A stretch of 64,000 nucleotides of DNA from Siphonodentalium dalli (GCA_032622095.1 CP136066.1:168340664-168404663); one strand, 5' to 3'; counted from the first letter of the stretch, positions 12,607-24,744 are shown. The notes: generated from the letters alone by a model not told the origin. Made by a program: numbers and translations.

Positions 12607-12995
12607 AGGTACTCAATCCGATCAGTCGCTCCTAAATTACTATTTCTTTGGCTTCGTGCGTAAACAATATTTGATTCGAGTCGATGAACCTACCAATCAA
12701 AGCTAATGGTGATAAGATATCGATTTTTGAAGTTTGTTATTTCAATTGTTTGTGGGCCAGAAACACGAGGTCAAACGGACGGTCTTGCAGATAAAGATGG
12801 ATAACTCTAAAATCAAGTGGTAATAATAACCACTTGATTTTAGAGTCATCCATCTTTATTTGCAACATCGTCCGTCCGGCCGCCAGGTCACGGATGCGTG
12901 TTTTGGCGTATAAAGTTTTTTTCTCTGCGGATTTTGTAAATTCAAGTATCCGACATCAAGATTTTATCGGCTGGCCATCTGTCAGCCTTGAGCAA
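12607..12995 (-). mobile_element. TTAA-type MITE, copy 3, partial with a hairpin core
   Basis: TTAA at 12603-12606 is followed by AGGTACTCAATCCGA and family sequence. No matching right terminus is seen. The middle holds a long hairpin: 12791-12821 pairs with 12829-12859 with one mismatch in 31, and weaker pairing extends outward. It looks like a rearranged copy. Confidence 0.6.
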
Positions 12996-13018
12996 TTTTT
13001 TTTATAGCGCCCTAAAAA

Positions 13019-13460
13019 TATATACCCCCCCCCCCCAATTGTTTACCAGACGTGAAACCAGTTACTTGGAATTTGTTGCAAACTCACATGACTAATCTGG
13101 TAAAATGTATATATTTTCATGAAGCTAAGACATAATGACACTATTTTGGGCCAAAATTGAAACTCACCATCCAAGATGACCACCAAAAATGGCCGCCGGA
13201 AGTTGAAAATATGACATTTTTTCACAAATATCTTCTAGATCAGTTCATGCTGTTTTGAACTGGTTGAGTAAAATGACTTTATTTTGTATTTTGTATATTA
13301 AATGATCATTGGAGCAATTAAATGTGCAATTATTGGGGTCCTATCCGCGTGTGATCCTTCAAAATGTATAAAAGTATACCCCTCCCCCAAATTTGTTCCC
13401 AGACGTAAATTCACAGTTACTTAGAATTTGTTGCAAATTCACATGACTAACATGAAAATA
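13019..13460 (+). repeat. Dispersed repeat with ~70-bp direct ends
   Basis: The two ends are direct copies (13025-13095 and 13375-13450: poly-C, then CCAGACGT and GAATTTGTTGCAAA). The interior (GAAGCTAAGACATAATG, GGCCGCCGGAAGTTGAA, ATTATTGGGGTCCTA) matches both arms of the large fold-back element at 60639-63486. Confidence 0.65.
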
Positions 13461-13550
13461 TTAAGGAATATTATCATTAATACACCTATAGCATTCACTA
13501 TTATACTCTAGATTCTAGAACTCGACATCATACCGTCCTGAAATATGACA

Positions 13551-13607
13551 ATAAAGAGCGTTAATGTGTATAGCTATTTTAGTCAGATTAAAAATAACGC
13601 TCTTTAT
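13551..13607. repeat. Inverted pair of the 12-mer ATAAAGAGCGTT
   Basis: An exact plus-strand copy at 13551-13562 and an exact reverse-complement copy at 13596-13607 face each other about 290 bp upstream of the first open frame of the decayed nuclease-CXC gene. Whether they are a transposon terminus, a regulatory site or coincidental is unknown. Confidence 0.7.
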
Positions 13608-14096
13608 TAACTGCATGCTCCGAAATGTCATTACAGTCAGTTCAGTGGCATTTGATCACTCAACAGGCGAGCACGTGCTTTTACTTGTAATCGATATTCA
13701 ATGTTTTTAATCAGTATTCTGGCGCCGAGTAACAGATTATATTTTAAACCACTTGTGTATTCACATTTAGTTTGATTTGACTCATTCTTGCCTTATTGTT
13801 GATTTAGTAACTTGTTTCGTGTTTTCAGATATTCGCCTGGTGAAGTTCCTCAGTTTTGTTCCTTGAGGCTTTTCTGGAACTTTTCTGGATATGTCGCAGA
13901 GGTGCTACTTTTCAGACATTTATGAGTGCTCTGATTCGAGCGGGAATCGCTTTGTTAATGTTTTGGCCACAATAATTCAAAAGGTCATTACCAGTAGCGA
14001 GATATATGGTGACGGACTTCACCTTGATTTGCGCCCAACAATACTTCACTTGATGCTCATAGGGAGTGTATATATAAGTACATACACCCGAAAACA

Positions 14097-17000
14097 GTGG
14101 AACAACATGACGACGCAGCACCTGACAATGACCAGGCGTTCAGACGTCGGTCCAGGCGTTCAGACGTCGGTAGCAACATGAAAGATTGTGTGTTTTGTGG
14201 GCTAGAATGTAAAGTGGAAAAAGATAAGAAAAATCCTTCTATGTGGAGGCCTGCATACATCTTCCGACAAACCCAACTTACAAATGGTGGTATGACTCCA
14301 AAAGAGGATATTCTCAGCAAGTGCGACGAACGTGCTGACAAATGGTCCGACGAAGTCCGGGTCCGAATAAGTCGAGCCGTAAGCGACTTACACGCACCAG
14401 ACGCTCGATATCACTCTGATTGCCGTCAGTCATTCATGGGAGAACGAGCGTTACAAGCAGCCACAAAATCTGCCACAATATCCATGGCACTACCTGATAT
14501 CGAACCGCCTCTTCAAGCTGTGGTAGATTTCATGAGAAGCAATAGCTCTCTTAGTTGGAGCTCTGTTGAGTTATATGAGAATTATGTTCAAAATGGCGGA
14601 AGATTATTGTCACGGAGTCTACTTGTCTCCAAATTACCAGAGCTATTTGGCGAAGAATTTCTGCTTCTTAGTTCACCATCAATCGCGACAATAGTTGCAA
14701 TGCGATCTCGAGTAGGTTCTCTCGTGAGGATTGTCAGTGATATTGATGATGATGTCCCCGCAGCCATGAAAACTCTGCGAACAGCAGTTTCTAAGGAGGT
14801 CGAAGACATTGAAATCGATGGAAACAATTATGAGTCCAGGTTATATAAAAGTAAACTTTTTTAGACTTTCTTGGCCGCCTGTCGCCAAGACTTGACAATA
14901 CTCTCCCGGCGCTGATGATAGGTAACATGATTACTTCTGCAATCAAAGGGGTGCCTACACCGTTGCAAATAAGTTTAGCAGTAATGCTTCGCGATTCCAA
15001 GGAGTCAAATCAATGCATGACTTCGATGTCACTTGCACATACGATGAGCTGTTGCGGTTTAAAAAATCGGCAGCAGTATTGGCCTCTAAGAGTAACAATC
15101 TAACTACAGTCACCAGTTCGGAAGATGGGTTGATACAGTTCGTAGTCGATAACTTTGATACTGATATATCTTCCCAGAATGGCAAGCTCAGTACACACTC
15201 ATTGGCGGTCTTGATGACACAGCCTAACACGAAAGCGGAACCTATCTCCCCAATGATACCGAGAGTTAGTAAACATGATATGTCTAAACCCATTGAAGAT
15301 TTGAATGAGCTATTAGAGGACTTGTCTGAATGCAGCAAGACTTGCAAGGCATGGTGGACTGCTTTATAAGGCCCGTTTTTTATCATGATAATGTACATTA
15401 GAGCTGAGCGTGAAGGCGACTGGCCATTACACTTGGTAGCGGTGAAACAAATGTTGCCATATTTCTTTGCATCGGGTCACGTGAACTATGCTAGGTACGG
15501 CTTATACTACTTGCGAGAGATGCAAAGTGTACCATCAGAAGTTCTACAGCACTTTTTGAAAGGGTCTCATGTAATGAGGCACGTTGATGGGGGTTTAAAC
15601 GGCATATGGAGCGATATGTTTATTGAAACCACATTCATGCGTTACGGCCATGGTAAGTCAGGCATTATAGGCATTACATTGAAACCAGAAACCTTGAAAG
15701 TGTGGGCTTTAAGCCACCATAGCTGCGGCCAACTTATCAATGGTGTCGCTCAGTTGAGAGAGTCCGATGTCACGGCGCAGGCATTGCTTGAACGCAAACA
15801 GGAGATGAAGGCGCGAATTGCTGCTGATCACGCAGATCCTGAGGGTATCAGGAACAAACTTGCAACGGTCATACACCCACTGGACCCCACACAACACCCC
15901 GATGCAATAGTAAACGTAGTCAGTGGTCAGAATGCTACCAAAAATGTAAATTTGGACATGACCATATCACTTGGCCGGCAAACATTGAATGATTTTGGGA
16001 ACAAACTCCCGAGTGGGTTTTATGATAAGATATCAATGCCCGTTGAAACTATGGCAGTTATGAAAAAGTCAGTCAAGTTGGGTGACAACAAAACCTTTGA
16101 CAGCAATCTTATTTACTCACGGGCAATGGGACTTCAAGCTAGCTCTAGAGACGTTAGTATAAATGACATACTATCATATGAATTGTCCCCAATTCCGACA
16201 GCTCTTTCCAATGAGAAGGGTGATATGCGAATATCAAAATCTAAGTCCGATCTGAAATCACAAACTGCAGTTATGATTTCATCTGCGAAGACGTCAAAGA
16301 GAAATGCGTCACCTTGCATAATAATAGATGGTTGTGCGCTACTGTGGATACCACATTGGCCTGCTCCCAGCAAATTCTGTCCCCCAACAGTAAAAGATTA
16401 TGTTAAGAAATTTCAGCAACAAAAGAAGCAGAGTCTCATGTCTGGAGACACCTTCCTTGTATTTGACAGGTACAAAGACTTCAGTACTAAGTGTACCACT
16501 AGAGCTAAGAGAAGTGGCGAGGCTTGTTGCAGGAAATTTACGTTGATTGCAACGTCCCCACTACCATCTCAGAAATTGGTCCTGACTGTAACTGAAAATA
16601 AAAAAACAGTTGATTGACATTATTGTGAATGAATTTAGATATGACAAACAATTCGCTGTTGACAACACCTGGCAATATGCGTTGTTTGTAACTGGCCAAA
16701 ATGCTGCTCCAATTGAAATAGACAAGGGTGTCGTTATTGACAGGCATGACATGGCAACTGAGCATGAAGAAGCTGATAACATCATTGTACAACAAGCTCT
16801 TCAGGCTGCATCTGACCATGCCAATGTCATGGTTCTTGCCGATGACACTGATGTATACGCGTTGCTTCTGCATTACTATCTGGACCAAAATGTGTCATGC
16901 AATATCTTCATGGAATCTCCCATAAAAGGAAAATCGGTTGTTGACATGGCAGCAACTGTTGATAAGCATAGAGGTATTATCCCAGACTTGCTTGCGGCTC

Positions 17001-17689
17001 ATGGCATCTCTGGATGCGACACAGTTGGATGCTGTTTTGGAATTGGCAAAGGTCGCACGTTAAAAGTATTAAAATGCGGTGAAAACTCACTAGCCTCCGT
17101 TTGTGACTTTAATGCCCCGTGGTCTGAGGTACTCAACCAAGCTACTCAATTCATGTGTTCATGTTACGGTTGCAAATATACAAACACCATGTCTGAAGCG
17201 CGAATTAGTGTTTGGACATCGAAGATAGGGAAGAATGGCGCTACCAAAGTTCCTAGTCTGTGTAGCCTACCTCCAACCACCGAAGCATTCACATAGAACA
17301 TCAAACGCGCACATTTCCAAGTGTGCATTTGGAAACACGCTTTATACCTCGTCCCCCCACAATTGGATGCTACACATTTCGGTTTTATCAAGGATGAAAT
17401 TTCAAAATGTTTATCACCTGTGACTCTTCCAACTGGTGTACTGGTTGCACCCGACACGGTTTTGCGCATGGTTCGGTGTTCCTGTTCGAGTACACAGCCT
17501 TGCAAAACTAACAGGTGTGGGTGTAGATCTTCTCGATTGGCATGCACAATATTGTGTGCTTGTAATGCAACAATTGAGAGTTGTAATGAACAGACGCATT
17601 CGGGGACAGATGGCAAAGCTGCTCAGTTGAACGAAGCAGATACAGACACAACACGTAGTTCATTATTCGTTCTGTATAGCCCACGTTAA
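14097..17689 (+). pseudogene. Decayed gene: zinc finger, FEN1/XPG-like nuclease core, CXC domain
   Basis: One protein can be followed through three frames. The N-terminal part (14097-14864) has a CVFCGLEC motif and an ARYHSDC motif typical of a zinc-binding fold; the start may be 14097 or the in-frame ATG at 14178. The middle (14865-16300) includes YARYGLYYLREM and RYGHGKSGIIGITLKP, phrases of a widespread invertebrate family that I cannot name. At 16315-17070 the order of acidic motifs is that of FEN1/XPG nucleases: IIIDG, VFDRYKD, HEEAD, LADDTDVYAL, and GCDTVGCCFGIGKG, which resembles the helix-turn-helix. The C-terminus (17478-17590) is CXC/tesmin-like, C-x-C-x5-C-x4-C-x-C-x6-C-x3-C-x-C-x6-C. 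Five breaks are seen: a base lost in the T-run near 14857-14862, a shift near 15000, TAA at 15367, a base gained in the A-run 16600-16606, and TAG at 17294. No introns are apparent. It is likely multicopy or mobile; the nuclease reading is inference from motif order. Confidence 0.7.
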
Positions 17690-17718
17690 TTAGGTGCTGG
17701 TTGTTATTGTTATTTTAA

Positions 17719-18158
17719 AGGTACTCAATCCGATTTGATGGTCCCCATATCATCAGATTCCAACAACAACAACAACATTTTTTAAATGCCACTTCAGTTA
17801 TCAGAATCGATTAATTTCCCAAAAATAATGCTAACCACAGTCAACTATATAGTATAAAATTGCACAATCCATGTTATTTATCAACGTTTTGTTCAACGAA
17901 ATTTTGCCAGTTGTCAAATATCTGACACAAAAACCACTGGATTTTAGAGTTATCGATCTTCATCCGCTATCTGGTCAGATAAGTTCTTCTCGTCGACAGT
18001 TTACTGGGCCACCTAAAAATTAAAATAATAGATTTCAAACATCGATATCTGATCACTCCTAGCTTTGATGTGTGGGTTCCTCGACTCTAATCAAATATTG
18101 TTTTACCCCGAAGCCAAGGAAATAGTAATCTGCTAGCGTTAATTCGGATTGAGTACCT
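17719..18158 (+). mobile_element. TTAA-flanked MITE, copy 4 (440 bp)
   Basis: Termini AGGTACTCAATCCGA and the reverse complement are flanked by TTAA at 17715-17718 and 18159-18162. It is collinear with copy 2, including a short AAC/CAA microsatellite near the left end. It begins 30 bp after the last stop of the decayed gene. Confidence 0.8.
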
Positions 18159-18162
18159 TTAA

Positions 18163-18293
18163 TTTTTACCATTACCGAACGCTCTTTATTCCCAGGCACA
18201 GATTTAATTGAAAGGAATTTTTTAGCTCGTAATAATAAGGAGGTAACGTAATAATAAACTTGAGGGGATGCAATTGTTTGTCAATTTATTACG
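18163..18293 (+). repeat. ~140-bp direct repeat, right copy
   Basis: Same-orientation copy of 10749-10890, starting directly beside the TTAA of MITE copy 4. It carries an exact reverse-complement 12-mer at 18178-18189. Confidence 0.7.
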
Positions 18294-19968
18294 CCACAAG
18301 GTGGCACTGGCGATGGCGGGGTTGTTGACGGGGGTGTCAGGCGTGCAAATGTAGAGTGACATATTAGCATTAACTTTTACTATTATAAAAATAAATTGAG
18401 TTCGTGTGTCTGTCAGGCAAAAGGCGACAAAACGACTGAACCCCTCTGAAAATGTGTACATGGGGTCATAGCATGCACATAACCCGGGGATTAAGGGCGC
18501 TAATAATGTTCATAACTTTTGCTATAAATTATATAGGCGATCAAACGGACGGGCATGCAGATGGGCAGATGTTTTAAAAATATATATATTTTTTTTAAAT
18601 TTGGGAATAGATTTTTAAAACTTGTTTTGCTTTATTCTATTTTATGGATGTTAGTTTGGAAGACTATTATAATATTTAAAGAAGGGGCAGTCCTGTCAAC
18701 ACATTTGGTATTTTGAAAAAATAGTGATTTTGAAGCCATTTTCATGAAGCTTGGTATTATTTCTTTAAAATGGGGAATGTGACCCTAAAAATAATATAAT
18801 AAAAAAAAATCCCAGACCCCTGTGTCTTATATATATGTACTTTTAGTATTATGACCAATTTGTGACAGGGGCCGGTGGTTGTACTATTCATGTGTGTTTC
18901 CGAATACGTTGATCGAATAAATAGGATTATTATTATTTGTGGCTGAGACATGAGAAGCTACATAATTTTATATGTAATTGCCACAGGTGTAATATGTTCT
19001 TCAATGGGGGATTGCATTATGGGTAATTAGGTAGTGTCGTAACTGACTCAATCGTACCGACAGAGTCACGTACATTACTTACCTTTGAAATTTCAATACG
19101 CGTCTCAGTCATTACATACCACACAGCAGAGTCATGTGTTGGGTTCTCTTCGCTTTCACATTTGGAATCGCCGCCATTACTTTCCTTTGCAATTTCATCA
19201 CGCGCTTCAGTCAATGCATATCCCAAGAGATTCTGTCCTTTCTGGCCTGGTTACTAGGCTAGTAATTAGGTCGATGTAAAAGTAAAAATGGGTCGCTTTA
19301 AAAGCTGTAGTCTTACCCCGCTGAATAAAATAGTCCGACACAGATTAGCACATGTGCTGATATTGATATTACCACACCCTTTGGAAAGCATGCGATCGTG
19401 TGGTAATCAAAGATGGATTTCGACGAAATTTGACACTTAGAGGTACTTGTGTCCGGGGAGTGTTTTGGGCGGGTCAAATCGTGACCCCGACATCACCTTG
19501 ACAATTGACAAGGTCAAATTGGGTAAAACGGACGGATTTAGACGAAATTTGATACATATGGCTACTTTTATCCGGGGAGTGTTTTCGACGGGTCAAATCG
19601 TGATCCCGGCGTGACCTTGACCTTCAATATGGCAAATCAAAGGTCAAATCAGGTAAGACGGACTGATTTCGACGAAATTTGATACCTAGGGGTACTTTTG
19701 TCAGGGGGTGTTTTGGACGGGTCAAATCGTGACCCCGACCTGACCTTGGCCTTCGAAATGGTCAATTCAAGGTCAAATCGGTAAAACGGACTGATTTCGA
19801 CGAAATTTGATACCTAGGGGTTCTTTTCTCCGGGGAGTGTTTTGGACGGGTCAAATCATGACCCCGACCTGATCTTGACTTTCAAAATAGTCAATTCAAG
19901 GTCAAATCACGCCTTTCGCCGGAAATCAGATGGGAAACAGCCCGGACGAAGTCGGGCCCAGCAGCTAG
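18294..19968 (+). mobile_element. Probable non-autonomous Helitron with internal tandem repeats
   Basis: The 3' end has the Helitron layout: a short GC-rich hairpin (CCCGGACGAAGTCGGG, 19941-19956), 8 bases, then CTAG at 19965-19968 followed by T. Before it, four units of 121-132 bp (starts near 19411, 19532, 19664 and 19792; core GACGAAATTTGATAC, GGGGAGTGTTTTGG, CGTGACCCCGAC) form a tandem array to about 19920. Around 18365-18445 a GTGTGTCTGTCAGGC stretch resembles 5' parts of other Helitrons. The 5' TC end was not located, so the left boundary is a guess. No Rep/helicase frame is present. Confidence 0.6.
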
Positions 19969-20089
19969 TGTAATAAAAAAGACAGCTTGGAGAATGTAAT
20001 GTATGACACGAGAAACGGGGAAAACTTGATATATGGAAGTATCCAAATTCCCCACATGGGATTTGAAAGCTAGTTTATATCATATTATT

Positions 20090-20165
20090 ATAATTTCTAT
20101 TTATGGCTAATAATATGATCTTGGTGGCGTTACCATTTCTGACTATGGTTTTCTTGTTAATATGT
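20090..20165 (+). repeat. Dispersed repeat fragment
   Basis: The block CTTGGTGGCGTTACCATTTC plus TGACTATGGTTTTCTTGTT recurs inverted at about 38385-38440. No function is visible. Confidence 0.6.
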
Positions 20166-20319
20166 GTGTATCTGCTGAACTGCTCCATATATAACTTCTG
20201 AATGCGATTTTGAACTGTTGAACTGTTTTCCCTCCTTGTATATGGTTATGGCCCATCGATTACAAGTCATTTGCACAACCTAAACTCTATACTAACTTTG
20301 TTATAATTGAGTTAAAGAC

Positions 20320-20815
20320 ACGGTTGGCCTTGGCGGTGGGTATCCTGTGAAAATATCTCCACCCGTCAAAAACCGCCACAAACAGAAAGAACATCAAAAT
20401 GTAGATAGACTTTGTCCGTATACAAATAAGAAAAATCGCATAAACAGTATGTTATGGTCATATGTTTGACCATTGTTATGTAAACAAAAGCATAAAAAGT
20501 TACTTTTCTGGTGTTTGTTTATATTATGATGGTAAACATAAAGAGCGTTCTTTGTTGGTGAATACCTGATATGGAACTAATAAAGAGCGTTTATGCCATT
20601 TGTGTGTGATTAGCCAGTAGCATTGTGCTGTCTTCTGTAACACAATCAGGCTCTTGCTTAGGTAAAATATAGTAGGTATTTATGATAACATGCTGTTTAC
20701 GCGATGGTCATGGTATATATGAACGGAACTGTATGCGTTTTAATGTTTTTCTGTTTACGGTGTTTGGAACAAATATGAATATTTTCGACAATTAAGGCCG
20801 CACGTGCCTTTAAAC
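20320..20815 (+). repeat. ~500-bp dispersed repeat, uninterrupted copy
   Basis: It runs from a GGCCTTGGCGGTGGGTATC block through two copies of ATAAAGAGCGTT (20538 and 20580, 42 bp apart) to TTTACGGTGTTTGGAACAAA. The same repeat at 31723-34380 is split by a 2.17-kb insertion, so this copy acts as the empty-site reference. Confidence 0.75.
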
Positions 20816-21573
20816 TGCGTTCGCGAGAATCTGCTGAACTGCAGTCGCCGCACGTCTGAGCTGAATTTTGATCTGCTGAACGGGCGCGGCGGGCGGTCAA
20901 AAGGTGTCCCCTTCCTGTAGTGGGATTATATTACGTGCTATCTGCACAACCCACGACCGACTATCGTCGTTATGATTGAGTTAAACTGAAAACGGGAAAT
21001 CTGGTTATCAGCATTTTATGTGGTAACCCGCTGATCACTGGCTGATTCGGCGTTTTAGGTACAGCCGCGCAATGGCACCTGAAACATAACCTAGAGGAAA
21101 CTCCTACAGCTGTTGATGGGATGTGATTCACCAACCAAGTGAGATGTTGCGCCTCCGCATGCCGGTACCAGGCTCACATGTATATGCAACGTAGTGTTGT
21201 TGGTGACCGCTCTGGACATTGGTCGTTCTCACGTTATTTATAGGATGTCGCATTATAGCCGTTCTATTCGGGACAGCTCTCTAAAACGACTGTAGCTGAA
21301 AATATTTTCAAGGTCGACATATCTATTATATATTATCTTTCTTATGTAAATAATTCCCTAATTATATACATATACATGTATATATCATCTTCTTGGTAGT
21401 GGAAGGATGCACAATAGCCCTCTTGGACACAAAGTTGTTTTATTTACACCGGATATATGCAGAAAGGTCAGAGAAGACATACACAATATTTTAATACAAC
21501 AATAATAAGACTTAACATGACAAATTTCACCTCACCCAGAAATTGTGCCGTCTGATTGGTCGAAAACGATATT

Positions 21574-21965
21574 GTACAGTGCTGCGCTAAATTTATCACT
21601 ATAATTCTTGCATAGACCATCGTGTAAAATTTAATTTAGCATGCGAAAAGCAATGAATAGAGACTCATATCTCGAGAAAATATATATGTAAATTAATCCA
21701 AAAATTTACTAAGGCGTGTCCAAGTGAAATCACAACGTTACTATGAACATGTTAGTGACAGGAGCGATGTACAGTGCTGTGCTAAATTTATCACTACAAT
21801 TCTTGCATAGAACATCGTGTAAAATTTAATTCAGCATGCGAAAAGCAATGAATAGAGACCCATATCTCGAGAAAATATATATGTAAATGAATCCAAAAAT
21901 TTACTAAGGAGTGTTCAAGTGAAATCACAACGTTATTATGAACACGTTAGTGACGGGAGCGATGT
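21574..21965 (+). repeat. Tandem duplication, period 195 bp
   Basis: Two units starting GTACAGTGCTG at 21574 and 21769 are nearly identical, with a few substitutions. They share CATCGTGTAAAATTTAATT and CTCGAGAAAATATATATGTA. Recent tandem duplication; no coding role seen. Confidence 0.85.
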
Positions 21966-22184
21966 CAACTTAAAAATAATATTGAATAACAAAACATACA
22001 ATGAATATCACGCATACAAATTAGCATAAGATGTTCGAAGATTGCAATGCCCAGTGGGGTGGCTATATATACTTAAATCCGCTTCGCGTCGTGATCTACA
22101 CCCTCACCACTGTGCACTATACCCGCGAAAAGTCAACTCCAAGCCTGTCTCATTTATAAATAATATCCTAGCGAAACATGCAGC

Positions 22185-22619
22185 TCAGAACGAAGACACG
22201 ATAAACGCAATAACCGACATTAGTAAACAGAGAACAACACATACATATGGAATGTCATGTGACACATACACCACCAACTCAAACCATCTCCTCAAAAGGA
22301 ATGCACCGGACAAAAAGTAAACAGCCTTATCAATGTAGGCACCCGTCTTGCTGTCTTCCCAAACATCAAAATCACGGTGCTTGAGAAAGAGAATTGTGAG
22401 ATACGCCAGAGTTACTAAGGCTGTCATGAGTATTCCTACCATGAGTACTATGTGGGCTGGTGATAAGCCTTTTTCTTTGGTGTCCGTTTGTTCTAAGATG
22501 GATATCACGTGATCAACTTGATCTTCTCCATGACACATCGATAATATTAGCTCTGTCAGTGCCTCGCGATCACGTGGTATCAGGCGCGTTGACGACGATC
22601 GACCATGAGACGAGTGCGT
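22185..22619 (-). CDS. Possible terminal exon of a membrane protein
   Basis: A minus-strand frame of about 145 codons opens after a good acceptor (CGACATTTCAG before 22619) and ends at a stop at 22185. It encodes a polar, Ser-rich lead, then EALTELILSMCHGEDQ, then a strong hydrophobic segment (AHIVLMVGILMTALVTLAYL), a charged stretch (KHRDFDVWEDSK) and a second hydrophobic segment near the end. This suggests one or two membrane spans. I recognise no family. The true 3' end could instead be a donor inside this frame. The nearest candidate upstream exon is 23105-23279. Confidence 0.35.
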   Translation of the reverse strand, partial: THSSHGRSSSTRLIPRDREALTELILSMCHGEDQVDHVISILEQTDTKEKGLSPAHIVLMVGILMTALVTLAYLTILFLKHRDFDVWEDSKTGAYIDKAVYFLSGAFLLRRWFELVVYVSHDIPYVCVVLCLLMSVIAFIVSSF

Positions 22620-23104
22620 CTGAAATGTCGAGAAGAAATGTAATATTTGAGAAAAACTGGTTTCATATAGAAAGCGCTATAACCTAAGAAAATGTTTTTC
22701 TAGAGACGTATGGTACTTTGTTTTTACATTAATTTTGGCTATAGATATGCTCTTATTAAGCGACCCATTTAACAAGGTTGTAAGCCGTTAGTGACCGCGG
22801 TTATACGGCCATTCAACCAACATTAAACATTCATAGTACAGAGTACCTGGACAGGCACAATACTTAGTACCTGGACAGGCACTTCAGACTACAAACATCT
22901 TGGTACTCCACACGGAATAGGTATAGTATCTACGTAGACACTTCAGGGTACTTGGGGTTTTAAGGGTGTATATTCAGAATGTGCACACAATGTTATCTCC
23001 CCGGAGACGAAAATAGTCTCGTTCCTGGGCCATCCTGACTCACAGGAGCAATGCGACTTGGATCGGAGAAGACTGAGCGCTGGCGGATCAAGTATAAGAC
23101 GAAC

Positions 23105-23279
23105 CTTGTTGAGATCTCTGACAAACAATATCGTCACGTCGTTCTCGCATTCCCCGAGATTCCACGAGATCCTGATTTGATCTGCCATGTGCATCACAAT
23201 GTTATCCAGATGCTGATTTTGCGGAAGTCCTATGAGTTGGTCCCACTCTGGGTGAATCTCGTTACAGTCGTTGACGCAC
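23105..23279 (-). CDS. Possible internal exon upstream of the membrane segment
   Basis: An acceptor (ATTATGCAG) precedes an open stretch beginning CVNDCNEIHPEWDQL and including ISWNLGECENDV. The donor is uncertain. AAG|GTTCGT at 23105 is in phase with the exon at 22619. A stronger GTGAGT at 23044 would break the frame of that exon unless another exon lies between. Two early cysteines and the hydrophobic exon downstream suggest an extracellular part. Family unknown. Confidence 0.3.
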
Positions 23280-24744
23280 CTGCATAATATGACAATGGAA
23301 GCAAATTTGCTATTTGATAGCAGCCACTATACATTCAGTATAAATGTGTGAAAAATTAGAAAGGGTCAGCTAGATGGAACACCCGCTCATGCTGACGTAC
23401 GCTCTGGGACGAATTTCGAATAAGATGCGCGGAAAATATATTTTCCAACCTAAAAAAAATCAATACCACAAATTCGTCGCTACCGTAAAGTTTGAATATT
23501 TGATTTGTTTGAATCGAGTATAATGGCGCGTCTACGTGCACCAGCAAGATAACGTCAAGTTGACTCCACGTGACTTGTTGGGCGAATGGAAAACTAATAC
23601 GAGAACATATTTTATCGCTACTGGGTGATCCGTGTTCAACTTTATTGGTGGTAATCGATACCCGATAAATAATCCCTCAGGGAATAGGCTCGTAATCGTT
23701 CATGAGCTCGGGTTATGTTCCAACAATTATAGTCGTAATTTGTTTCAAGTTGGGTTATCAGAATCGCTGTAGTACATATATCATGTATATTTATTGTCAC
23801 CAGACACGCGCTATACCCAACCGCCCTATTAAGCAACATATCTCGATCAAAAAAGGGCCCTCGGATTTGCGAAGAAAGATCATGTTTGCCGCCCATTGCA
23901 TGCTACATGTACGATTAAAATTTAGCATATGCCTATCCCAAATCATTTCACCCAAACCTTGGGTGTTTATTTCACACGACTTTCTGGGATAACCTGTGTG
24001 TCGACTGAGAACATGCGTGCCAATTGAGGAGAACACGCGAAGGATTTGTGTAAATGTTAGCCCAAACGACATTTCGAAGTAACGACTGCTTTGTTGTTTA
24101 TTTCGAGGAATAATACCGCATCATATGAATTCAGCCCAAATATATTGACAGGTGTCAAGGGTCTAACTCTATACTGAGCAATAAAAAACTAATATAATAA
24201 ATACCGAGTATATTTAATTTTAACGCCAATGGGTCGTTTATGTGCGTTTAAGAGTGTATTTATGCTTAAAGCAAAGTGAAATAACGATCTTAAAATGAAT
24301 TGGCCGGTATATTTTATTAGTTATCAGGGTTACCAGGGTCGTAGTTGCATAAATTACAATATATTTTTATGCTAAGATAATTGCGTGGTAATTTGTTGGT
24401 TAATGGATTGATCGGTGATCATGTTAACACAAATCCCATATATGGAAAGTGACTTGCGCATGCGCAAAACAGATACAATGGTCTAATTTTCCAATGCCGA
24501 TGACAATCGAAGCGGACGCGATGTGCATTTTAATTCTTTCATTACGACTGTTTTGGCGTCCTAATCTATTAAAATATTCTTCTATATCTTGGAAGGTGTT
24601 CTGGAAGGATTATTTCAATATGTGTATATCGGATTAACCTTCCAAAAAGATGAGTTTGACACCTGTATTTCTTGGCATGAATATTAACGAGCGCTCGTCT
24701 GCAAGTAGGTCATCTGGATTCGGAATTGGCGTGTTTTTGTGAAA
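23280..24744. other. Non-coding stretch with a relic of the 9350-10050 element
   Basis: At about 23620-23800 the sequence GGTGATCCGTGTTCAA, GGTGGTAATCG and TCAGAATCGCTG matches, in reverse orientation, the interior of the 701-bp TIR element. No gene is recognised. Confidence 0.5.

Noticed and set aside
14791-15398. Minus-strand frames opposite the nuclease-CXC gene
   Set aside because: They are shadows of the plus-strand coding sequence; the plus-strand frames carry the conserved motifs.
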